Source: Halorubrum amylolyticum
Lineage (GTDB): Archaea > Halobacteriota > Halobacteria > Halobacteriales > Haloferacaceae
Length of the DNA: 50,485 nucleotides
Assembly (NCBI RefSeq): GCF_004114995.1
Contig: NZ_SDJP01000017.1
Location: forward strand, 1-50,485
Reading direction: 5' to 3'
Part shown: positions 34,312-41,790 of the stretch, one piece after another
Numbering within the stretch: position 1 is the first letter of the stretch
How the letters are laid out: every line of letters starts with the position of its first letter
The notes under the pieces: model-generated
The model's database searches: none
Told to the model about the DNA's origin: nothing
The model's input: only the letters and a program-made list of their open reading frames with translations
Program-made: the position numbers and the translations under genes

Positions 34312-34836
34312 ATGGATGCGGTCATCCCCGCCGCCGGGCGCGGCAGTCGCCTCGGCGAGCTGACGGCGGACCGACCGAAGGGGCTCGTCGACGTGGCGGG
34401 GCGACCCCTCCTCGCGCACGTCTTCGAGACGGCAGTCGACGCCGGGGCCGACGCGCTGGTCGTGATCGTCGGGTACGAGGCGGCCCAGATCGTCGACCGG
34501 TTCGGCGACACCTTCGAGGGCGTCCCGATCACGTACGTCCACCAGCGTGAGCGGCTGGGCCTCGGGCACGCGGTGGTACAGGCCGAGCCGTCGTCGACGC
34601 TCGTCACGACCGGGTGTTACGTGCTTCCGGAAGACATCTTTCACGCGTGTGCGCTGGTCCGGCCGTCGGCCGAGGGCGAGTACCAGCTGAGCGAGGCTGT
34701 TGGGTTGTTGGTGCGGGCGGGGTACGACGTGGCGACGGTTCGACTCGGCGAGCGCGTGAACGTGAACACGTCCGAAGACGTGGAGCGGGCGAACGAGACG
34801 GTGCGTGGGGAGAGCAGAACAAATAGAAACGGGTGA
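34312..34836 (+). CDS. sugar nucleotidyltransferase with an internal deletion (copy 5)
   Basis: The longest of the five copies, 174 residues against about 240 expected. The N-terminus MDAVIPAAGRGSRLGELT, then PKGLVDVAGRPLLAHVFETA, ITYVHQRERLGLGHAVVQAE, then a jump to STLVTTGCYVLPEDIFHACA and YQLSEAVGLLVRAGYDVATV. Between AVVQAE and STLVTTG a stretch of about 65 residues is missing in frame, and with it the NGD metal-binding motif that the enzyme needs. It is probably inactive although the frame is open. It carries the same 50-base upstream sequence as the copies at 29395 and 31017. Confidence 0.7.
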   Translation: MDAVIPAAGRGSRLGELTADRPKGLVDVAGRPLLAHVFETAVDAGADALVVIVGYEAAQIVDRFGDTFEGVPITYVHQRERLGLGHAVVQAEPSSTLVTTGCYVLPEDIFHACALVRPSAEGEYQLSEAVGLLVRAGYDVATVRLGERVNVNTSEDVERANETVRGESRTNRNG

Positions 34837-34846
34837 TAGATATCTA
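34837..34846. promoter_or_regulatory. palindrome upstream of the second DUF7342-type HTH gene, putative operator
   Basis: TAGATATCTA is centred 46.5 bases before the ATG at 34888, just upstream of the TATA box, in the same position as the palindrome GCACAGATATCTGTGC of the gene at 26574. The common core is AGATATCT. Confidence 0.55.
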
Positions 34847-34858
34847 CAACCCCTTGGA

Positions 34859-34868
34859 GATATATTTT
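34859..34868 (+). promoter_or_regulatory. TATA box of the HTH gene at 34888
   Basis: GATATATTTT lies 20-29 bases before the ATG, as expected for a leaderless archaeal transcript. Confidence 0.6.
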
Positions 34869-34887
34869 CCCGGAGCATAGAGGTCCT

Positions 34888-35409
34888 ATGTCGAACGAAA
34901 CGGACGCTGCCGATCCAAACGCTCCCTCGATGACGCGAGGTGAGCGAGTTCGTGCGGCCGCGCGAACGCTCCGAACACCCCGAACCGCATCGTGGATCGC
35001 CGAAGAGACAGAAACTACGACGAAGACGGCCCAGAAGTACCTCGATCAGCTCGTCGAGGATAACGTTTTACAGAAGACCGACCGCGGGAGCCAGACGCTC
35101 TACTGCGTCGATCAACTGATGGCGACCTATCGCGAAGTTGCGACCCTCCAGCGCGAGCACGACCGGGAAGAACTCGCCGACGCCCTAGAGTCGATGCGGG
35201 CGCGGATCGCAGAGTGGGAAGCCGAGTACCACGTCGAGTCGCCAAGCGAACTCCTTGCGAGTGTTGCCGAGGTCGATACCCCTGACGAGGCCGAGAGACG
35301 GCGTGCGATCGCCAGCGAGTGGGACCACCTCGCTGACCGGTTGCCGGTCGTGAAGGCAGCGCTGAAAGAGTATGATTGGGCGACCGACCGCGACGGGGTT
35401 CCGGTGTGA
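34888..35409 (+). CDS. DUF7342-type winged-helix HTH protein (orphan copy)
   Basis: A 173-residue relative of the protein at 25894-26574. HTH near residues 20-60: RVRAAARTLRTPRTASWIAE, ETETTTKTAQKYLDQLVEDN with recognition helix KTAQKYLDQL, then the wing VLQKTDRGSQTLYCVDQLMA. The helical tail (LQREHDREELADALESMRAR, EWEAEYHVESPSELLASVAE) follows the same plan. No intact partner gene follows it; after 35409 there are only about 270 bases without a gene. It probably lost its partner. Confidence 0.8.
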   Translation: MSNETDAADPNAPSMTRGERVRAAARTLRTPRTASWIAEETETTTKTAQKYLDQLVEDNVLQKTDRGSQTLYCVDQLMATYREVATLQREHDREELADALESMRARIAEWEAEYHVESPSELLASVAEVDTPDEAERRRAIASEWDHLADRLPVVKAALKEYDWATDRDGVPV

Positions 35410-35677
35410 ACAATGGGATGGTGTTGGAGAGCAAAATCCGATTCTGACCAACCACCTGTCGCTAACACGTGCTCAAACGCTGAATGCTAATCTGCCGATC
35501 CAGCCGCCGTCAGCCACCCTCCAAAGTCAGGGATACCGATCCGTGAACACTGAGAATTCCTGGGTACGACGCGGTGAATCAACTGACAAGCCACCGGCCA
35601 TCACGCCTGTAGCAATTGACACGTGATGACGCTGCTTGGCCAGAACCTATTTATATTGGGCGATATTCAGTTTAGAT
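35410..35677. other. gene-free stretch upstream of a toxin-antitoxin-like pair
   Basis: About 270 bases. It contains an inverted repeat CATCACG (35599-35605) and CGTGATG (35622-35628) that could be an operator, and the TATA box of the following gene at 35648-35657 (TATTTATATT), 21-30 bases before ATG 35678. Confidence 0.5.
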
Positions 35678-35890
35678 ATGTCACTTCACGGTCCTGACCG
35701 GCACTTCGAGGACCACCGCGAGGCTCTCCAGGCGCTAACAAACGGAGAGGTGGATGCGGCGACCGTTCAACGCGAGTTTAGTAACGTCGAAGATATCGAG
35801 CGCCTCATTGGCGTCGCCCTCTCGAAGCAGACGGAGCGCAAGTCCCCATCTGAGCTCTCTGACGTAGTTTCTATCGGGCCTGAGGTCTAG
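35678..35890 (+). CDS. small antitoxin-like protein
   Basis: A 70-residue acidic protein, MSLHGPDRHFEDHREALQAL then TNGEVDAATVQREFSNVEDI and a polar tail. The start is placed at 35678 because a TATA box sits 21-30 bases upstream; the frame is open to 35636 but would span the TATA box. It precedes the PIN-like gene by 12 bases. Small size, order and spacing are those of an antitoxin. No DNA-binding motif is clear. Confidence 0.65.
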   Translation: MSLHGPDRHFEDHREALQALTNGEVDAATVQREFSNVEDIERLIGVALSKQTERKSPSELSDVVSIGPEV

Positions 35891-35902
35891 CTTTCTGCCT
35901 CG

Positions 35903-36481
35903 ATGAGCGGAGTTTTCCTCGTCGACACAGACGCAACGTTAGCGCTCACTCATTCTTCAATCGGCCAGCAATTCCTCAGACACTCGCAGAATCTGCGTGT
36001 CGCTGAGGGAGTCCACGACGAGATCACTGGCCCTCGCCAGGATGACCCAGACACACAAGATATGGCAGAAAAAGCCGAGGATTGCCTCGAAGCCAACTCC
36101 GATGTCGAAGTCGTCTCGACACGGTTCGATGCGTCAACGGGCGCTCACGATTATGGGGAGCAATCGATCAGTGACGTGATCCGATTCGGCGACCCAGATG
36201 TTTCGGCAGTATTCTGGTTCGACGATGACGTCACGCGAATTATCGAGAATTCCCCGGATAGTGTCGACTTCTACATTTTCTCCAAAGTCTTCCAACTTCC
36301 TCACTGGGGCCTCTCTACGAAACGGCAGGTCACGGAGGTCCTTCGGGTCGCACAAGCCCGTGACTGGACAAGTCGAAACAATCTCCGAGCACTCCTCGTC
36401 GAAGAAGAGATCCTCACTGAGTCTCAGTTCCACTATCAAAGACTTCGGAGGGCGATGAAGGGTATCTCTTCGGATCTTTGA
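35903..36481 (+). CDS. PIN-like protein, putative toxin
   Basis: A 192-residue protein with a PIN-like acidic pattern: Asp residues in VFLVDTDATLALT, Glu in GVHDEITGP, Asp in HDYGEQSISDVI and Asp in FWFDDDVTRI. The C-terminal part is helical (TKRQVTEVLRVAQARDWTSR). It differs from the other PIN proteins of the window in length and spacing, so it is a separate family. Together with the 70-residue gene before it, it is probably a toxin-antitoxin module; that is inferred. Confidence 0.65.
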   Translation: MSGVFLVDTDATLALTHSSIGQQFLRHSQNLRVAEGVHDEITGPRQDDPDTQDMAEKAEDCLEANSDVEVVSTRFDASTGAHDYGEQSISDVIRFGDPDVSAVFWFDDDVTRIIENSPDSVDFYIFSKVFQLPHWGLSTKRQVTEVLRVAQARDWTSRNNLRALLVEEEILTESQFHYQRLRRAMKGISSDL

Positions 36482-36503
36482 GAATCGTGGCCTTGTTGGA
36501 CCC

Positions 36504-36671
36504 TTACCCGTCAGAAAACGTCCGGCGACGGTCCGTGGATTCCGACTCGGACTTTTCGGTATCAACCTGCTCTTCGGACAGTTCGTGCCAGCCCCGGGCC
36601 ACCGTTTCGATGGACTGGTCGGTCGCGTCGGCAACATCTTCAGCAGTCACGACGTGGTCGGGATCCACCAT
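36504..36671 (-). CDS. very small HTH-like protein (55 residues)
   Basis: A 55-residue frame starting ATG 36671: MVDPDHVVTAEDVADATDQS then IETVARGWHELSEEQ and a charged tail. TAEDVADATDQSIETVARGW reads like a helix-turn-helix (helix, turn at ATDQS, recognition helix IETVARGW). Acidic haloarchaeal composition and low shadow character support it as real. It follows the 40-residue gene at 36711-36833 on the same strand by 39 bases. Confidence 0.5.
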   Translation of the reverse strand: MVDPDHVVTAEDVADATDQSIETVARGWHELSEEQVDTEKSESESTDRRRTFSDG

Positions 36672-36710
36672 TTCATCTAGCTACAGTCACCGACTCGAAT
36701 AAAACCGCCG

Positions 36711-36833
36711 TTAGAATTCAAACTCGAATTCTTCCGTATCAGGCAGCATATCGAGTGCTTCCTCGGCAGAAACGGCTTCTGAGGACTCGTCACTGTCCTC
36801 GTCTCCGTTTTCGCCAACTTTGGGGGTAGACAT
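36711..36833 (-). CDS. tiny acidic protein (40 residues)
   Basis: Starts MSTPKVGENGDEDSDESSEA and ends LDMLPDTEEFEFEF. Strong acidic composition is like real haloarchaeal proteins, and a minus-strand TATA box (AAAATTTATAC, 36858-36868) lies 25-35 bases before its ATG. It is probably disordered. Function unknown; it may form a pair with the HTH-like small gene downstream. Confidence 0.5.
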   Translation of the reverse strand: MSTPKVGENGDEDSDESSEAVSAEEALDMLPDTEEFEFEF

Positions 36834-37257
36834 ACTATTGGCGTACCGGTGTGGTGGTATAAATTTTTGCGCGGAGTTCGTATTCGGTGGCGTGGGGGGC
36901 ACAGGCATGCCCCAACAAGTGATCCCCAGAAACGACTGACAGAGAAGCGCGTCATCGGGCTCGTGAAAAGCTCAAACAGAGCCAGATCGAACACGGAATG
37001 CGCGAGCTGACGAAACACGGGCATCTCGCGCTCGTGGCGATGCCTAGGTAGCTCGCATTTGAGCGGGGTACCCCAACGCGGATCCGGGAGACGTACGTAC
37101 CGTATGGGCGTATTGTCGGGTATCGAGGTCGGATCGCGTGCGGTGGTGGAGAGATACACCTCATTTCGTCTGTCTCGAGGACGGCCCCGACAGAGTCCCC
37201 TCGATTCTCACTCGCTCACCAGCAAAGCGAGAGAGTCCGTTTCGTCTGTCTTCGCGG
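36834..37257. other. gene-poor stretch before the orc1/cdc6 remnant
   Basis: About 420 bases with no intact gene. On the plus strand 36952-37052 a fragment reads [20 protein letters not shown] then [11 protein letters not shown] and a stop, which may be the tail of a lost gene. The two ORB-like repeats at 37164-37176 and 37240-37254 are at its right end. Confidence 0.4.
37164..37254 (-). repeat. two inverted ORB-like repeats downstream of the orc1/cdc6 remnant
   Basis: TTTCGTCTGTCTC (37164-37176) and TTTCGTCTGTCTTCG (37240-37254). Read on the minus strand these are GAGACAGACGAAA and CGAAGACAGACGAAA, the same word as the three plus-strand repeats at 38352-38578, and each is followed after a few bases by CTCTC. 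Their inverted orientation on the other side of the gene is as in origin recognition boxes flanking orc1/cdc6 genes. Confidence 0.6.
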
Positions 37258-38296
37258 CGGGGTATCACCGGTTGCGTTCCGTTTCAATCTCGTCGCTGCT
37301 GTCGAGGACGATTTCGGGGGCGAGATCGAGGCCGTACTCGTCGTACCGGCCGCCGTTCTCCCCACGATTCCGGTTCGTCCGTTGGGGGAAGCCGAGCTTG
37401 TGGCGATCCGAGAGGTGGATGCGTTTCAGCGTCGTAAGTGGGTCCACGGCGTGTGCGTTCGTCACGCGCTCGTACCGGGTTTTGATCGTCTTCGACCGGG
37501 CCGGCGTCGCGCCTCGTTGTTCGAGGGACGCGAGCGTTTCGAGCAGCAGGTGGGCGTACTGGGTCTGGTCTCGAATCCGGTTGCGTAATCGACCGCGCTG
37601 GACGAGATCCTGGGCCTCGACGATGTACGAATCGTCGACGCCGTCGTCGCCGCGCTTCTTCGCCTCTTCGCTGCCGGCTCTGAGGAGGTCGATCGCCTGA
37701 CGCGCGTTTCCCCTGTCTTTCGCCGCGATCGCCGCCGCCCTCGCGACGACGGAGTCGTCACAGACGCCGTCGACGAACGCGCGGTCGACTCAGTCCGCGA
37801 GTATCGCTCGGTGCTCGTTGGCGTCGTACGGGCTGAACGAAATTTCGGCTTCCATGAGGGTGTCCTTGACATTCGGTGAGAGCCCCTGCCGAAAGGTGTA
37901 GTTGTTGCTGGTCCCGATAACGCCGACCTTCGAGTTCGTGATATGGCCGATCGAGCGCGCCCGCGGGAGTTCGTATCAGAACGTGTCGACGTCGTCGAGA
38001 TGGTCAATCTCATCGAACACGACGAAATGCGTCCCGCCCCGACGATCAAATTGCGCGTATAGTTCCTCGAACGCGTCGGCCGTACTGAGTCCCCGTCTTG
38101 GGAACTCGCTCGCTCCTTCCGGGAGCAGTTCATTGATGAGCGTTCGGACGACCGAGTACGCGGTCTGTCCGTTACAGTTCAGTTCGTGTACGAACAGTTC
38201 GTCCGCGTCGGGTCGTTTCGCGACCTCGTCTCGCAGCACGTCCATCATGTATTTGATCACCGCGGTCTTGCCGAATCCGGCTCTTCCGTACAACAT
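37258..38296 (-). pseudogene. orc1/cdc6: decayed orc1/cdc6-type replication initiator
   Basis: On the minus strand, MLYGRAGFGKTAVIKYMMDV holds the Walker A motif (GRAGFGKT) and HFVVFDEIDHLDDVD the Walker B (DEID) of an Orc1/Cdc6 AAA+ initiator. After DDVDTF there is an in-frame TGA near 37976, then the same frame continues [20 protein letters not shown], then another TGA near 37797 within ILAD*VDRAFVDGV, and further to the winged-helix tail ending DEIETERNR at 37265. The usual first 50 or so residues before the Walker A motif are also missing. Two stops and a lost N-terminus make it non-functional as a full protein. Confidence 0.8.
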
Positions 38297-38351
38297 AATT
38301 CGTTTGTTTTACACTCATTTCCACCGTCGTCGAGGCCGTGAATGAACGCGA

Positions 38352-38578
38352 GAGACAGACGAAATTTTTCCTCTCATACGGCCGTGGGGAAAAGGGGCCA
38401 AAGCGTCAGTTACTCTTCCGGCCGTCCGAGACGAAGACAGACGAAACGTTCTCTCTCCCACCCACGTCCTCGATCGGTCATGTCAGTTTTCCATGAACGA
38501 CGTGAGGAGGCAGAGTGGCATGGGCCGTTTATCACAGTATAGGCGGGACCCACAGTTCGCACCCGAGACAGACGAATC
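38352..38578 (+). repeat. three direct ORB-like repeats upstream of the orc1/cdc6 remnant
   Basis: GAGACAGACGAAA (38352-38364), GAAGACAGACGAAAC (38433-38447) and GAGACAGACGAATC (38565-38578). Each is followed by about 4-7 bases and then CTCTC or CTCTCTC, so the extended unit is about 25 bases. With the two inverted copies at 37164-37254 there are five units around the initiator gene, as at archaeal replication origins. Confidence 0.65.
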
Positions 38579-39709
38579 GTACTCTCTGTTAGTGCGGTGC
38601 GGCGAGACGCCAGTTACAGACGCCCATATTGAGGTCGCCCGGAATCGTGGCTAGTGCGGTCGGTTGGAGAACACGATCGGGGACTAGACCGAGCATGCCC
38701 AGTACATCTTGGAAGCGATCGCGAACGGACACACTTGGGGTGAGGTTCCAGCCTGCTCGGCGGAGAGTAAACGCGATCTCCAGTTAACACCCCCGTTAGA
38801 GGGTGTTGTGTCAGGATGAGGGGAAACAAGTGGGAATCCACCATACGGGGGGTGGTTAGAGGGCCTCACTTCCGACTGATTAGAAGAAGAAGAGTCCCGC
38901 ATCAATAGCCGACTGTGAACAAACGCATAGAGATCAGCGCGGAGGCCAGAACAACACAAACCGAACTACATACGTGAAGCCTCCCACCTAATGACTGATC
39001 CGGTATGCGGACTTGCGCTACTCTCAGGTGCTTCGGGGTTGCGGCCGAGGCTGGTGAGTGCTGTTGGGAACGGGACCTCTCTCAGTCTCCCCCGCATCGA
39101 TCGATAGGCCTTCACAAAACCATATGGAATTTGGGAAAAATACTCGCCGAAGGTCGATGCTACAGATTCCTGTCCCGACCCGAAATAGTGGTACCGCCAC
39201 AACTCATCTAGCTCCCAAACGAATTATATCGAACCAAACATATTATTTCCGGAAGTAATTCTTCCGGCGGACGGTGGGTGTTCTGCTGGCACGGCCGCGG
39301 TACTTGGTTGGGCTGTGGCTCCGCCCTGAGAGGACGGTATTGATCAAGGGAAACCCCTGCTACGGATTGGATCTTCTTCTTCTTATCAGTCGGATCTGCG
39401 ACCCCCTAACCGCATGACGACGACGCAATTCCAGTGGAAACCCCTACCACTTCTACGACCCCTGTTCGCACCCCCTCTCACCCCCCATCTAATTGCGGGG
39501 GCCGGCGGCTTGGAACAGATCTCGTTAGGTCGTCTTGTCGCGTGCGAGTTCTCCTGCGGATCTGATCACGAGGACGCTGCCTCTCTTATTGTACCATGAT
39601 ATGTTTGATACATATCACACTCACAGCTACTCGTCCAGTCACTCCCGGGATCTCACGCCCACCACACAGCGATCGGATCGAACATCCACGAGGCCGGTTA
39701 CGAACATTT
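38579..39709. other. 1.1-kb stretch without a supported gene, possible origin remnant
   Basis: All frames are short or lack protein-like composition. Features seen: an inverted repeat AACACCC/GGGTGTT near 38786-38808; the word TTCCAGTGGAAAC at 39429-39441, which equals the core of the classical archaeal origin recognition box, followed by CCCTACCAC; and a similar GGGAAACCCCTGCTAC near 39348-39363. It lies between the orc1/cdc6 remnant and the two large genes read on the minus strand. Confidence 0.4.
39429..39441 (+). repeat. ORB core-like word TTCCAGTGGAAAC
   Basis: Matches the dyad core of the canonical archaeal origin recognition box (TTCCAGTGGAAAC, followed in classical boxes by a G-rich part). 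Here it is followed by CCCTACC, so the G-stretch is lacking. A related GGAAACCCCT occurs at about 39349. A single match can be chance. Confidence 0.35.
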
Positions 39710-41746
39710 CTATCTTTCGAGGTGTGTCGGCGGTCGATAGCGCCAGCGACGGTTTGTCCGCAGCGCCAGCCGATCGGCTATCGACCCTGTCACAATTGAT
39801 GGCGGGAGTCGACGGTCCATCCGCTGAGAGAGATACGAGACAAGCTCCGGACGTAACGTCGCACGCGAGAGCGTTGTGCCGGAGTCCGATACCGTGTAGG
39901 TATCTCGGAAGATCCGTGCGGCGGCAGCTTCAGGCGTTGCCGTCAGCCTGCTGTTCCAGGAGTCGGTTGGGCGGTACTGCTCGAAGTTCGACCCCGCTTG
40001 CGAGAAGACGGTGGCGGATTCAAGCCCTGTTGCGAGGGATGCCGGTCGGGCCGGCCGGTGGATCGGTGTTGTTGCCGCCTGCGCGGCGTCGTGGCTCTCA
40101 TAGACGTGCCGGTCGCCGTCGGTAGGATGCGTTAGTGTGGCTGTTCCAGTGGTCGACTCCAACTGCGGAAGCTCGTCCGCAATCACCTCAAGTGGCCCGA
40201 GGAAGTCTCCCTGGGCGACGATGGCACCGTCCACCTGGCACTGGAGGTCGTTTGTCGGGGTTACGACCCACTGCTCTGGTGGGGTGTCTGGTGGCCGCAC
40301 AACGACCCCAGCAGTCCCGTGTAACAGTGCGGGCTGGCGGTAGAGTGGTGTTTCAGTCTCACTCGGCCGTGCGTCTTTGAACGGTTGAAGCAGCGTCATT
40401 GCCGCCTGTTTCGCGGTGGCGCGTGTCTCGGTAAAGACGCGGACGCCTGCGAGTGTCGGATCGTGAGACACCTGCCAGACGCTGGCGAGCAGTTGGCCGC
40501 GATTCAACTCCTCAGCCACGAGATACGCGAGCGTGTGGGTGCCTGATGGCATCTCCAGCTCGAAGGGTACCGGCGACAGCGAGCAGTCAGTCTCGGCAAC
40601 GTCGATACCGTGTTCGAAACACCATCGCAGCACGGCCCGTTCGAACGGCGACGCTGCCCCATCGACCGATGCTGGTGTTGTTCGTGTTGCTTTCGCTGTT
40701 GGATCTTGGTCAGCGACAGCCATCGTATCCGGGACAGCGACTGGTGTCACAGGCCGGATGCGAACTGCTGTCCGCCCAGCGACGTCGTCCCAGACCGATC
40801 GCGGGTACTGGCGGCGGACAACCGGGAACAACGCCGGCAACTGCTCGGCTGCGACGGGCAGTTGGCCGGTCACCCCGAGGCGTTCATACGCGTCGGCACG
40901 GGGATCGCTGGGAGCCTGTGCGAACACCTGTGCGTATTCGTGGGTGGCGTCAGCGAGGTCGGCCGCTCGATCGGCTCGCCACGCTTCATATGACGGGAGG
41001 AACGACTTTCGGAGGACGGGAGTTTCATTCTCATTGCCGGGCAGTCGGTCGTCGGTCGTCAGCTCCCAGCCGTGTTCCTCGAGGAGGTCCCAGTTGGTGA
41101 GCGTCTTGGAGCCGCCGAGATGCTCGCTTACTGCGATGGGTGGATCGGCACGCGACTGCGCGAGCGTCTCGCGGGTGTCGATCTGGGATGTCGGTGTAAA
41201 ATCGACCAGCCGAACGGCGATGTTGGTGGTCTCATCTGGCCCGCGGCTCGCGACGACCGCAAGCGCGTGCGGCCGGTCACCAACGGCCGCGAGGGCTGTT
41301 TCTACGGCTGGTGGGGCCGTGTCGAATCTCGGCGATGTGGTCTCTGTTGGGATGAGTACTCGTTGGGTGGCAGCGCTACTGGCGCCAAGTGGGCTTGGAT
41401 CGACGGTGACGACGCTGATCCCAACTCGATCGGTACACCGCTGGTGGAGGCAACTCGCAAGTGTCCGTGTCGCAGGCGTTACGTCCGTTGTCTCGACTGT
41501 CGGGAGCGACGGGAGTGTCGTCGCGTTGTCGGGTGTTGGCGCGGATCCAGCCCACACCAGTGTTCGCTGGCGGGTCACCCCGGGCAGCGATAGGTACGTG
41601 ATCGGGCCACAGTCGTACGTCCAGAGTGCCTCATGGATCACGGCTGCGAGGGTTCGTTCGATCGGTGTGGCGTACGACGGCTTGTCGCTATTCGGGTTGA
41701 GGACGATTTCGAGGGCTTGCCACGGGTGGTCGGCTGTCGCTGTCAT
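39710..41746 (-). CDS. large protein of unknown function, tandem paralogue of the next gene
   Basis: A 678-residue acidic soluble protein. Its plan follows that of the 785-residue neighbour: a first domain ALEIVLNPNSDKPSYATPIE with ERTLAAVIHEALW, then TTNIAVRLVDFTPTSQ, then FPVVRRQYPRSVWDDVAGRT, then a region near residue 395 PVPFELEMPSGTHTLAYLVA with EELNRGQLLASVWQVSHD. The last segment, an E-x-E or D-E-x-E after a strand followed by a helix and another strand, resembles a PD-(D/E)XK-type core, which is an inference. No transmembrane helices are seen. Both genes read together; the gap is 44 bases. Confidence 0.7.
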   Translation of the reverse strand: MTATADHPWQALEIVLNPNSDKPSYATPIERTLAAVIHEALWTYDCGPITYLSLPGVTRQRTLVWAGSAPTPDNATTLPSLPTVETTDVTPATRTLASCLHQRCTDRVGISVVTVDPSPLGASSAATQRVLIPTETTSPRFDTAPPAVETALAAVGDRPHALAVVASRGPDETTNIAVRLVDFTPTSQIDTRETLAQSRADPPIAVSEHLGGSKTLTNWDLLEEHGWELTTDDRLPGNENETPVLRKSFLPSYEAWRADRAADLADATHEYAQVFAQAPSDPRADAYERLGVTGQLPVAAEQLPALFPVVRRQYPRSVWDDVAGRTAVRIRPVTPVAVPDTMAVADQDPTAKATRTTPASVDGAASPFERAVLRWCFEHGIDVAETDCSLSPVPFELEMPSGTHTLAYLVAEELNRGQLLASVWQVSHDPTLAGVRVFTETRATAKQAAMTLLQPFKDARPSETETPLYRQPALLHGTAGVVVRPPDTPPEQWVVTPTNDLQCQVDGAIVAQGDFLGPLEVIADELPQLESTTGTATLTHPTDGDRHVYESHDAAQAATTPIHRPARPASLATGLESATVFSQAGSNFEQYRPTDSWNSRLTATPEAAAARIFRDTYTVSDSGTTLSRATLRPELVSYLSQRMDRRLPPSIVTGSIADRLALRTNRRWRYRPPTHLER

Positions 41747-41790
41747 CTGTTTGACTAAAAAGGGTGGATTGTGAGCGGTGTCGGCTGCGG

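Noticed and set aside
37462..38133. Minus-strand 223-codon frame over the orc1/cdc6 remnant
   Set aside because: Ser/Arg/Thr-rich shadow in another frame; the Orc1/Cdc6 motifs lie in the frame with the two TGA codons.
37164..38578. Repeats around 37-38.6 kb considered as a CRISPR array
   Set aside because: Only five units, unevenly spaced (tens of bases to over 1 kb), in two orientations on both sides of a gene. That fits origin boxes, not CRISPR.
38684..39599. Several frames of 60-90 codons in the 38.6-39.7 kb gap
   Set aside because: None has acidic haloarchaeal composition, a placed TATA box, or a recognisable motif.
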